A DNA stretch of 64,000 bases. Source: Aquanectria penicillioides. Its lineage: Eukaryota; Ascomycota; Sordariomycetes; Hypocreales; Nectriaceae. The position numbers and the translations under genes are program-made. The stretch covers positions 2,170,001-2,234,000 of the forward strand of contig PYIU01000008.1 in NCBI GenBank assembly GCA_003415625.1. Direction: 5' to 3'. The notes beneath the pieces were generated by a model, which was given only the letters and a program-made list of their open reading frames with translations, was not told where the DNA came from and ran no database searches. This document shows, piece after piece, positions 40,401 to 51,599 of the stretch (position 1 is its first letter; every line of letters starts with the position of its first letter).

Positions 40401-42439
40401 TAGGTATATATAAATATATATAGTAGTGCTAATATACTTATATACTTATAGTATATAAAAATATAGTAATAGATATTAATAATAGATTTAATATAATCTT
40501 AAAGTATAATAAAAAAGAAAGAGAGATATATATATATATATATATATATAAAAGAAAGAGAGAGATATATAATACCTATTTACTAAAGTTATTATAGATC
40601 TTAATTCTTCTACTAATATAAAGGGTAGTAGATTTAGTAAATTAGCTTAAAGTATATAAAATCTCTTTAGGTCTATTTAAAACTATTATATATAATAAAT
40701 ATAAAAGGGATTTAATAGTAATTATTTATTTAAAATTAATAATTTATTTAATTATTTTAACTATATAATTTAAGAATATAAAGATAAAGTATTAAATAGT
40801 TTTAATTAATAGATATTTTAATTTAAGCTTAATTTATAAAGCATTATATTTAATTAATTAAGTTAATAAATCTTAAATATTTTTATTACTTTATTATTTA
40901 GCTATATAATATAGTGCATTAAGAAAGCATTAGCTTAAATAAAATTAACTCTATTTATTAGCTTAAATGCTTTATTAATAAATAAAGGTTAAGCTTATAT
41001 AGCTATTATATTAATAATTAATAATAAAAATAATAGTAATAATATATATTAAAATATTCTTTTATTAATAGAATTAAGTATTATAGTATTAGATCTAAAA
41101 TAAAAAATAAAGGTATAGCAATAAAGCGCTTTAAAGGCAGTTTTATAGCCTTAAAAAAAGTTATTATTAAAGTTATATTTTAATACTATTAATAGTACTT
41201 TAGGTAGTATAAGCATTAAAGAATTAATGCTATTTAAAGCTACTATTATTAGTGCTTTTAGGCTAAAAAAGTAAAAATCTTTTAAAGTATTAGTTTTATA
41301 TTTAAGCTAAAGCTAAAAGTAAAGTTAATAAAAAAGATCTTAAAGGGGTTAATATAGTAAAGTTTATAATTAGATTTAATCTATTTAAGCTAAATTTAAT
41401 TAATTTTAGTTTATTTAATTTTAATTAAATTATATTTAAGTAAATAAAAGCTATTATTTAATAAATTAATATTAAGTTCTTTCTTTTTATAAAATAAATA
41501 TAAATAAATTAAATTATAATATATTTAATATAATTAATTAATTTAACTAAAAGTTTATAAAAAATAAATAAGTATTTAATAAGCTTAATTAATATATATC
41601 TATTCCTTAAAGTAAAAAGGTATTAATAGTATAAGACTTTTATTATATACTTTATAATAAAACTATAATATTAATATAAATATATAAAATATACTATTAT
41701 AAATTCTTTAAGGTTAAACTAAAGGAGATTTAATAGGCTACTTAAATAAAGTAGAAAATAAATAGTATATTATAGTTTAGCTATATACTATTTTCTTATT
41801 TTATATACTTTTCTTTAGGCTAGCTAATTGCAGCTTATAAGGATTGCTTTACTTAATTTAAAAGGTATAAATTAACTATAGTTAGTTAAGTTTATTAATA
41901 GTTAAATTATAATTATATATATTTAAAGGAACTTTAAGATCTATTATTAATAAAAAAGAAATTAATTGCATTAAATATTTACTTTAAATAGATTATACAA
42001 TATAATATAGCTATTAGCAATAATAATAATAATAGCTAATAGAAAGGGAGAAAGATATAGTATAAAAAGTATATTAAAGGTTTTATTTCTATCTTTTTAA
42101 ATAATATTTAAAATATAGCAATAAAAGTACTTTTATATTTACTTATTAAGGCACTTAATTAAGTTTATATTTTATAGTATAGGCCTTATTAACTAAAGCT
42201 ATAAGATCTTTTAAAATTATTATTAGTATAAAGATAAAAGGTAAAGAGAGCTTTAATATAATTAAAAAAAAATAATTAATACTATAAAGATATTAAAATT
42301 AATATTAAGGAAATAAATAGCTAAAGGGCACTAAAGTATAGCATTCCTAATATTATCTATTAATTAATAAAGCATAAAGAGCTATTTAAAATTAAGTAAG
42401 CGCAAAAAGTATATATAGTGCCTATAAATAATTAAGACT
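37480..42439 (+). pseudogene. 5' extension of Helitron D1: unidentified degraded reading frame(s)
   Basis: About 5 kb precede the part where RepHel would be expected. On the plus strand, long stretches are broken only by TAA/TAG. Near 37690-37900 a unit of about 27 bp repeats imperfectly, encoding runs such as 'KLAFNKNKLAF', a periodic Lys/Leu/Asn pattern that could have formed a coiled coil. The same region is in D2 at about 59060-59270. 38300-38900 reads as a basic, Ser/Lys-rich protein. None of this matches a family I know. It may be an additional Helitron ORF or captured host sequence. The frame assignment is my inference from stop-codon type. Confidence 0.4.
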
Positions 42440-42441
42440 TA

Positions 42442-42521
42442 CCCACTGGGTTGAGTGACTAGTCACGCCCCCACCTCTCCAATGGAGAGGTGGCAACAAA
42501 ACCCGTAACTGCATCGCATGC
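42442..42521 (+). repeat. Left terminal inverted repeat with two internal palindromes
   Basis: Within the 80 bp are GTGACTAGTCAC (42455-42466), a perfect palindrome, and CCACCTCTCC-AAT-GGAGAGGTGG (42471-42493), a perfect 10 bp stem with a 3 nt loop. Both are unchanged in the right repeat. They could be symmetrical transposase sites or form hairpins. Confidence 0.95.
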
Positions 42522-43246
42522 TATAACTATTTCAATAGAGCAAGCAATAAATTATTTAAAAATAAGGAAAATTATATATAAAATATTTACTTATAGTATA
42601 AATAATATTATAGAATAGGTTTTATTATATATATTATTTTAATATTTTTAATTAATTTATTAATTATTATAATACTTATATCTTTTTTAATATAGCTATA
42701 TTAATAAAGTATATATAAATATATTCTATAATATAAAATATATAATATTTTTATATATTTACTTTTATTTTAATACTTTTTATTTAATTTATATTTAATA
42801 TTTTTAAACTTTTATATATAATTTTATTATAAATAAAATTATAATATTTAATTAAAATAAAATCTTATTAAAATATATTTTATTAATAATATAATATATA
42901 AAATAAAAAGAATTATTTAAATATTTTATTTATATTTTAAATTAAATATTAAATATTATTTAAAAATAAAATATTTTATATAAAATAATTTAAAGATAAT
43001 TTATTAAATATTAAAATCTTAATATAATATTTAAAAGTTTAAATTTAATATATATATTTATATATTTATTTTATATATTATATAATAAGCTTTTAATATT
43101 TATAATTTTATTTTTTAATTTAAATCTTTATTTTTAAAAATCTTTTATATTTTATTTTAAATTTATATATATTATATAAAGCATTATTTAATTTAATTTT
43201 ATTTCATTTTTATCTAATTTATATATAAAGATATTTAAATGGTTAT

Positions 43247-43326
43247 GCATGCGATGCGGTTACGGGTTTTGTTGCCACCTCTCCATTGGAGAGGTGGGGG
43301 CGTGACTAGTCACTCAACCCAGCGGG
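43247..43326 (-). repeat. Right terminal inverted repeat of the TA-flanked element
   Basis: This is the reverse complement of 42442-42521 with two transitions. Both internal palindromes are intact. Confidence 0.95.
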
Positions 43327-43329
43327 TAA

Positions 43330-45117
43330 ATGCTAAAGTAGGGCCTATTAATATTTAAAATATCTTTTTTAAGTTATATAAAGTAAATAAAGTTAGTTTT
43401 AGTAAAGATAGAAATAGTAATAATAATAGTAATAATAGTAGTAATAGTAGTAATAGTAGGCTAAATATATATAAAAGAGGGGTAAATAGTAATAATCTTA
43501 ATAATAGTAATTATAGCAATATATTAATATTAGTAGGCAATAATAATTAAAAAAATAATAAAGGGGAGTTAATAAAAGAGATTATTTTATTAAAGATATT
43601 TAATCTTAATTTAGTGCTAAAAGCAATTAATACTAAAAAGTTATAGTTTCTTTATAATGCTTTAGGCACTAATCTAAAAGAAGGAAAGATAAATAAATAA
43701 AGATTTAATAGAGAAATTAAAATAAATATAATTAATATAAATGCAGTTAATATACCTTTAGTAAGTTATTAAGTTTTATTTATAAGTTTAGTAAATATTT
43801 AATAGATATTAAAATTAAAACTATATATTTATATTATCTATAGGGCTTAGTTTATTAATTCCTAAAACCTATAGTTTTTTCTAAAAGCTTTTTTAATTAT
43901 ATTTCCTTATAGATTTAATAGGCTATTACTTAAATAAAAAAGGTACTATAAGAGGCAAAAGTAAAAAAGAAAGTAAAAAAGAAACTAAAAAAGTATAAAT
44001 AGTGCAAATAATAGATAGATAGGCAGAAGTAAATAGCAATAGTAAGGCATATAGAGCATATAGCATTTATTGTAATCTATATCCCTTTTAATTATTAATA
44101 GCTTTTAAATTAAATCTTAATTTAGGTATAATAGTAATAATTGCTTTTAAAATAAAAATAATAATAATAGCAATAATAATAGCAATAATAATAGTAATAA
44201 TTAAAATAGCAATATAAAAGCTACTTTTATATTTTAAGATTTAATATTAAAGATATAAGCAAAAATAGTTCTTTATTAATATAGCAATTATATTATATAC
44301 TATTAAATATTTTCTTTTTTGATTTTTAATATAATAGTACAATTATAGAATTAAAAAGTAAATATAATAAATATAAAAAAAGGCTTCTTTTAGAAAGTTA
44401 AGTGGCTATTATAAAAAATAATAGCTAAAAGAATAAAAGCAGCTAAAGTTAACCTTAAGAAGTATAGAATAATAAAGAATAAATATATAAAAAAGCTAAT
44501 TTAGTCTATTTTAACCTATAGTTTTTAGCAATCTATATTTTATAAGTCTTAATTAAATATATAATAAAAGATTAAATTATTAATTATTAAATATAATCTT
44601 TTAGCAATTTAGTTTACTATTAACCTAAATAATATTATAAATCTTATTAAGCTATAGCTTATAGAATATTAATAATATAATAAAAACATTATTAAGCTAT
44701 TTTTAGTTAATTTTAATAATAGCAAAAAGAAAAAGTACTTATTAATATTAAATTTAATAAGTTTAGCTATTTACCTTTATTATAAGTTATCTCTATTTTT
44801 AAAGCATTATATTAAGATTAGCAAAAAGTTAGTTTTTAATTAGGCAAATTACTATTTTACTACTATTAAAACCAATTAATGCAGCTTGCTTTATATATAT
44901 AGTTTAATTTAGCTATATAAAAGTATAAACTTTAGCTTGCTCTTTAGTATAAATAGAAATAATCTTTTAGAAAGCAATAAAGTATATTAAAAGAATATTA
45001 TTTAATATTTAAATAGCATTTTTTATAAAGTAAATAAATAAAGTTTTATTTCTATATAATTGCATATAGTATATATATATAAATAATAGAAAGTATTAAA
45101 TAAAATAAATAAAAAAA

Positions 45118-45156
<39 letters not shown>

Positions 45157-45157
45157 G

Positions 45158-45192
<35 letters not shown>

Positions 45193-48100
45193 GTAAGTAT
45201 TAATAAAAAGGGAGGGCTATTATAATTTCCTTTTATATACATTAAGTTTGCTAATATAAAGCATTTTATATACTATAAAAGTATAGAACCTTAATAAACT
45301 ATTATTTTAAATTACTATAAAATAAAGAATAGCTATATTTAATATATTAGCTTTAATTAATAATATAGTAAAGCTATTAGCAATATTTAATAAAAAGGCA
45401 AACTTCTATATAGAATTATCTTAAATTTATAAGCATAAGGCTATATATATTAAGTATACACTTTAAAATAGAAACCTAAATTAATAATAGTAATAGTAAG
45501 ATATATATTAGTTTAAATTCCCTAAATAACTAATAGAGAAAATAGAGTTTAATAAAAAAAAGTCCTTTTTATTAAGCAATTCTATACATTTATAAATTGC
45601 TAAAATAAATTAATAGCTATAAAATTGCAATATAACTATAACTTAATATTTATTGCAATACAGTCTTATAGCTTATTTTTAATTTATTACTTAACTAACT
45701 ATATAATAAAGGTAAAGGATTTAATTTAAAAGCAAATAGTTATAGCTATAAAGTACCTTTTTATATTAAAAGAAGGGATTAAAATGCAGGCAGTTAAGGC
45801 TATATTTATATTTGCATTTATACCTATATCTTTTTGCATTTTAATAGATAGTATTAATAATAATAGTAATAGTATTTATACTTATATTAATACTTATATA
45901 AATAATATTAATAGTTAAAAGAGTAATAGATCTATTAAGCAGTAAAATAGCAATAATAATGCTTATATTAATGCTAATGCTAATATTAATGCTAGTATTA
46001 ATATTAATAGTATAAAAGGAAATAAAATTTATTAGTTTTTTATAAAGGTAGCTAATTGCATTTTTATAGATTAAGCGCTATTAAAGGTTAAGGTAATTGC
46101 TTATTTTTTAGAATATTTAATAAAGCTTTTATATAATTATTATTAAATATATTTTAATATTAATAAGCTATATTAGCTTATATTAAAAAAGTAGCTATAT
46201 TTTTAGAAGATTAGCTAGCTTAAAAATAGCAATAATTAGTCTAGCTTTAATATTTATATTAAGAAGCAAAAAAAAAAGATTATAGCTTTAAATATATATC
46301 TATACTATAAAGAGGTCTTTTAAAATATTTGCTTATATAACTATACTATTTTTATTTATATTTAGTGCAAAAAGTTATACTATAGCGCTAAAAACTCTAG
46401 TATTTCTTTTAAGCCTAAATGCCCCTTTTTAAATAAATAGGTGCAGTTTTTATATTAATGCAAAATGCATTTAGTTATATTTATTAAGGGCTATTTTAGC
46501 TTAAACTTTATTAATAAAAAGGAATAAAATAAAAGGTAATATTACTAAAGGTAAGCTAAAATATATTCTATTATACTTAATATACTATAAAAAAAGAGTT
46601 ATTATATAATGCCTTTATTTTTAAAGCTTAATTAATATTAATATTTAAGGAATTTCCTAAAGTAATAGTTTAATACTTTAGCCTCTTTATACTATAGTAT
46701 TGCTTTATATTTAAGTTATTATTAAGCAATATAAATATAATTACTATTTAAAATAAGCAAAAATAAAATATATTAAAATAAAATTTCTTTTTTATAGATA
46801 ATATTTAATTATTAAAGCAATTAGCCTAAAATGCTTAAAAGAATATATAGTAATAGGCATTTATATTAAAGGATATTAAAATAGCTATAAATAGCAATAA
46901 ATTATATAAAGGAAATAAAGACTACTATAATAAAGATAATAGTAATAGCAATAATAATGCTAATAGGTTTTAAAATAATAACTTTAGTTAAATTATATAT
47001 TTTATTAATATTATTTAAATAATAGCTAATAGCAATTAAATTATAATAGGATTAAAGAAGCTGGCTTTAATGCTTTATAATTTTATTAGACTTTAAGGCA
47101 TAATAAAAAGAGAAAAGGAAAGTAAAGATTTAAGGAAGGGCATTAAGCAATAAAGAAAAGAAAAGAGAGAAGATTTAATATTTATAAAAAATAGCAATAC
47201 TTATAGTAGCTAGACTTAAGTGCTTAATTTAAGCAAAATTATAGCTATTAAGGCTTAATAATTAAGGCTATTAAAAGCAATAAAGCATTAAATTTAAAGT
47301 ATATAAAAAGTAAATAAAGAAAAAAAAAAGAAAAAAAAGGTATTAAAATAGCAATAAAAGCAATAAAGAAAGCAATATTATTATTATTATATAGTCCTAT
47401 AATTATAGTTAAGTAAGCATTTATATCTATAATTATAACCTTTAGGATAGATATTACTTTATAATTTATATTTAATAAGCAATAAGCTATTGCCTTTTTA
47501 TTAATTTATTAATATATTTAATTTATTAAAAGTAATAGCAATACTATTAGTAGTTTTAGTATTAAGGGGGATAAATGCCTTTAGTAATTATATTAGTTTT
47601 TTAGCAGTAAGAATAATATAAATAAGTCTTAAGTAATTAAAGCAATAATAGAGCTCTTTATTAAATAAGGTATATTATATTAGCTATTAGTAATTACTAT
47701 ATTAAGTATAGTAGTAATAAGCATTAATAGCATTATTATTTATTTAGCTTATAGCCTTATTATTAATAGGTCTTTATTATTATTGCAATAAAACTATAAT
47801 ATAATAGATAAAGAGTTAATTAGCTAATAGTAAGTAATAAGTAAATCTATATAGATATTATAAAAAAATAAATAAATGCTTATTATTAATAAAATTAATA
47901 TATTTAAGGCTAATATACTATTAAAAATTAATAATAAGCTTTATTATTTAATTAAATGCTTTAATAAAAGCTTTAAAGGCATTTCTATTATTTTATTTTA
48001 TAGTAACTTTTATTAATTTAAGCTAATTATAAATAAAATATTTCTATTAAATAGCAATAAGTTTCTATAAAATTAAAATAAAAATCTATATAAATAGAAC

Positions 48101-49210
48101 TATAATAAAGTATATATACTATAAAAGAAGTTTATAATAGTAGTAATACTTAAAAAGTAAGTCTATACTATTAAAGACTTTAAGCTATTTGCTTTATTAT
48201 ATTGTATTTATATAAAAACTTAAGATTATATTAATATTAATATATTTAATAGCTATTGCTTTTAATTAAAGTATAAAATCCTATAAAAAATAAATATCTT
48301 TATAGTTATATTATTAAATTAAAACTATTAAAATCTTAATATAAAAGTAGCTTTAGCCTTTTAAAAGTATATATAAAAGCTATTATATATCTTTTTATTT
48401 AAATATATTTAAATAAAAAGTAATTATAATTATTCTATATAAATAAAAGTAATTATAATTTTAAGTTTAAGTAATAATAATAAAATCTTTATATTAGCTA
48501 TATTTATATATATTTTTAATATATTAATAATAATAATAAAGAATAAGCACTAAAGCCTTAAAGTAATTAATAGTATAAACTATATAGCTATTTATATTAT
48601 AATTAATTTAAAGCACTATAGCTAATAAATATTAAATAATATTATTATTTATTTTAGCTTTTTAATAGCTATTATACTATTAATAGATTTAATAAAAAGC
48701 TATAATCTTATAGGCCTGCCTAAAGGTATATTAATATTAATACTATTAAGCAAAAGGATTAATCTAATAGTAAAGAAATAGCTATAGCAAAAGCATAAGG
48801 TATTATAAAGGGGTCTGCCTTATATTACTACCTTTACTTATATTAACTATAAAGTATAAGATTAAATATTAATTAAGGCTAATCTTAAGCTTTATAGTAG
48901 CTATATAGTTTTAAGTAAAAATAATAGTAAAAAGAAAGAAATTAGTACTATAATGCAATTAAAATGCAATCTTTATAGCTTATATATATAGCTATTATAA
49001 TGCTAATTGCTAGATAATATTATACTGCTAATAAAGGTAAGGGAAAGGAATATAATTAGTAATGCAATTCTATAAAATATAGTAAAGGCTAAAGTTAAGC
49101 TTAATTAATTAAATAAAAAAATAGTAAATTAAGCCTATATATTAAAGTAATAAATAGGCTAATTAAGCTATAAAATAATTGCTATTATTATTATTGCTAT
49201 TATTAATAGT
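43330..49210 (+). pseudogene. Helitron D1 RepHel (Rep/HUH plus PIF1-type helicase), RIP-inactivated
   Basis: The order of landmarks is that of fungal RepHel proteins. A Ser/Asn-rich low-complexity stretch lies at about 43400-43560. The Rep HUH region is at 44850-44915, 'LLYIYSLIQL' where the family has an L-H-x-H-G-L pattern. Walker A is at about 47597-47640, 'FFSSKNNINKSQVIKA' for a GGxGGTGKSxV pattern. The 'GDFxQF' block is at about 47970-48035 ('SNFYQF'). The C-terminal block 'YSLYIQLLQC' followed by 'KVRERNII' is at about 48965-49070. Stops are TAA/TAG. A (TAAA)n tract at 45105-45200 lies between the Rep and helicase parts. The start of the protein cannot be fixed and may lie upstream of the 885 bp insertion. 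Confidence 0.88.
45105..45200. repeat. (TAAA)n microsatellite
   Basis: About 95 bp of nearly perfect TAAA repeats (two GTAA variants) lie inside the D1 RepHel region. A tetranucleotide tract would shift the frame on length change, so its expansion probably followed inactivation. Confidence 0.95.
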
Positions 49211-49962
49211 AATAATAGTAATATAAATAATATAAAGGATATAAAGATAGTTATTATAAAATAGCTTTTATATTTATTTAAAATTTATAATAAAAAGATT
49301 ATAGTTTTTTATACTATTTAAACTATATACTATATAAAACTTAAGAGTTCTTTTTTTTTTTTTTTTTTAATTATTAAAGCTAAATATAAATAATATATAA
49401 ATATATATAAAAATAGTTATAATAGGCAATATATATAATAAATTAATTTAAATTAATTAAAATTTATAAAGAGTAGCTAAATAATAGTTATAAAATGCAA
49501 TTATTTATTTATAGTATAAAGATTCCTTTATAAAGATATATAGCCTTAAGACTTAAGCCTATAAAGCCCCTAAAATTAGCTTATAGCTAACTACTATATT
49601 TATAGCAGCAATTACCTTTATTTAGCTGCTATATCTATTAATATTAAATATATATATAAAATATAAAATAAAGAGCTAAAACTATAAAAAGCTATAAGCA
49701 TAAAGCATTAAAAGAGGCAATTAAATAAAATAACTTAAACTATTAAAACCTTTAGCCTAATACTAAAAGTAACTTAATATTTACTATTTATTAAAATAGA
49801 AATTGCCTATTTTAAGAGGCAAAAGGTTTACTATTTATATTATATAGTATTATATATATATAAACCCCTTAAGAGGCCTATTATATAATTTAATTTTAAA
49901 TACCTCCTTAAGAGTTAAGACCTTATAATAATTAGCTAAATAAATAAAAGGAAAGTTAAGTT
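49211..49962. other. 3' non-coding part of Helitron D1
   Basis: This is AT-rich sequence after the helicase, with an 18-T run at 49351-49368. No reading frame or known site was recognised. Toward its end 'ttatataaagttatataaaa' (about 49977-49996) begins a block shared with 50845 and, more loosely, with 58515-58545. Confidence 0.5.
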
Positions 49963-50235
49963 ATATAAAGTTATATAAAAATTATATAATATTTATGCTT
50001 TTTATTATATAATATTTATATAACTTGCATGCAATTTTTTATCCCTAGCCTATAACCCTAGCCTATAACCACCTAACTGACCGACCGACTGACTAACTGT
50101 AGCCTTACAATAATGCATGCATGCATATATATGCGCATAAAGGGGGAGGGGGAGGGGGGGTGGGGGGGTGAGTAGGGTAGTTGGAGCTGGCGCTAAATAG
50201 GTCTCTTTTAGAATAAGTTCTTTAAAGAGTATAGT
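49963..50235 (+). repeat. Junction island, copy a (RIP-mutated)
   Basis: This is a block of about 270 bp with near-normal GC, repeated at 50842-51110. It contains C-rich tandem motifs (ccctagcctataa twice, then gaccgac units), a G-run region (about 50140-50175) and 'ggtctcttttagaa'. Nearly all differences from copy b are C in b and T here. The layout (A/T block, C-rich block, GCATAAA) resembles 58515-58740, so I read it as a Helitron terminal region, most likely the 3' end of D1. Confidence 0.65.
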
Positions 50236-50800
50236 AAATAAAATAGCTAATAAAATAGCTAATATAATAGCTAAAAATACAATAAATAAAATAGCATTAA
50301 ATATAGCTAATAAAGTAGCTAATAAAATAGCAAGTAAAATAGCTAATAAAATAGCTAATAAAATAGCTAATAAAGAAGCTAATAAAAAAGGCTAATAAAG
50401 AAGCTAATAAAATAGCTAATAAAATAGCTAATATATAGCTAAAAATATAATAAATAAAATAGCAAGTAAAATAGCTAATAAAATAGCTAATAAAATAGCT
50501 AATAAAGAAGCTAATAAAAAAGGCTAATAAAGAAGCTAATAAAATAGCTAATAAAATAGCTAATATATAGCTAAAAATATAATAAATAAAATAGCAAGTA
50601 AAATAGCTAATAAAATAGCTAATAATATAGCTAGTAAAATAGCTAATAATATAGCTAGTAAAATAGCTAATAAAAAAGCTAAAAATATAATAAATAAAAT
50701 AGCATTAAATATAGCTAATAAAAGAGCTAATAAAATAGCTAATAAAATAACTAATAAAAAGATTAAATATAAAAAAGCCTTAAAATAGCTTAAAAATAAT
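50236..50800. repeat. Minisatellite of 12 bp units with a 132 bp higher-order repeat
   Basis: Units such as AAAATAGCTAAT are repeated with variants. A 132 bp block (11 units) starting at 50329 is repeated without any difference from 50461, and a third copy begins at 50593 before diverging. The array fills the space between the two junction islands. Confidence 0.9.
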
Positions 50801-50841
50801 AATAAAGAAAATTACTAAAAAAGCAAAAAAGACCCACTTTT

Positions 50842-51110
50842 TAGGTTATATAAAGTCACATAAAAATCATATAATATTCACGCTTTTTATCACATAATAT
50901 TCATATAACTTGCACGCAATTTTTCATCCCTAGCCCACAACCCTAGCCCACAACCACCCAACCGACCGACCGACCGACCAACCGCAGCCTCACAATAACG
51001 CACGCATACACACACGCATAAAGAGGGAGGGGGAGGGGGGGGGGGGGGTGAGTAGGGTAGTTGGAGCCGGCGCCAAATAGGTCTCTTTTAGAACAAGTTC
51101 TTTAAAGAGC
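50842..51110 (+). repeat. Junction island, copy b (little mutated)
   Basis: This is the preserved partner of 49963-50235. CpA and CpG are present (for example cccacaaccctagcccacaa and four gacc/ccga units). It includes the longest G run of the window (about 51033-51048), then 'ggagccggcgcc' and 'ggtctcttttagaacaag'. It directly precedes Helitron F. Confidence 0.75.
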
Positions 51111-51599
51111 ATATCTTAAGGTTCTAATAAATCGCTTAAGGATTTAAAGTTACTATTTATTATTAAAGAGTTATAGTAGCAATACTATAATAGATTAATT
51201 AAAGATTTTAGTCTATAGACTAGCTTTATTAATGCTAGTAATAGCTAATAGATTATTAGGGCTTTATAGAAGGCAGTTCTATAAAAGGCTATTAATTAAC
51301 TAATTATAAATCTTAGGCTTTAAATATTATTTATAGCTATAAATAGCTAATAGCTAAATATAAAATAAAAAGAAGCTATTAATAGCTAAATAAATATAAA
51401 TAAAATTGCTAGTAAAAATGCAATTTAGCCTTTATAGAGCTTAAATTAGGCTAATTAATTTAAGCTATTTAGCAATAAGGATTATAATAATATATTTAAG
51501 TTAAATATATATATTTAGTATTTAATTAATAGTTATATATTTAAATTATATTAATTTTAATTAAGCTAAAGTAATTATTTTTTATATTATTTTTAGTTT

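Larger units (their letters stand above)
42442..43326. mobile_element. 885 bp TA-flanked inverted-repeat element (non-autonomous, Tc1/mariner-like)
   Basis: It has terminal inverted repeats of 80 bp (42442-42521 and 43247-43326), starting CCC(A/G)CTGGGTTGAG and differing at only two positions, both transitions. It is flanked by TA on each side (42440-42441 and 43327-43328). D2 shows the empty site 'ggcttaaatgc' with a single TA (about 63785-63795), so the boundaries are exact. TA duplication points to the Tc1/mariner/pogo group. There is no room for a transposase of usual size (about 340 codons or more) and none can be read. The 725 bp interior is almost pure A/T, while the repeats have normal composition. 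Confidence 0.9.
37360..50235 (+). mobile_element. Helitron D1 (plus strand, about 12.9 kb with an insertion)
   Basis: This is a rolling-circle element identified by its RepHel region (HUH near 44.9 kb, helicase 47.6-49.2 kb). D2 from 58745 is a second copy of its first 6 kb (37370-43490 without the insertion). The two align from the sequence around 'aagtaaaataataatatata' onward, while the flanks to the left differ, so the 5' boundary lies near 37360. It is interrupted by the TA-flanked element 42442-43326. The 3' boundary is uncertain and is placed after the GC-normal island ending at about 50235. D is much longer than F (about 7.6 kb) because of a 5' extension of about 5 kb. Confidence 0.75.

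Noticed and set aside
50040..50080. Degenerate telomere repeats (ccctagcctataaccctagcc)
   Set aside because: Only two or three C-rich units with a different period are present, internal to a transposon junction. There is no TTAGGG array.
49963..51110. LTRs of a small retrotransposon (two same-oriented 270 bp repeats about 600 bp apart)
   Set aside because: There is no TG...CA end, primer site or polypurine tract, the space between is a minisatellite, and a similar layout recurs at the end of Helitron F.
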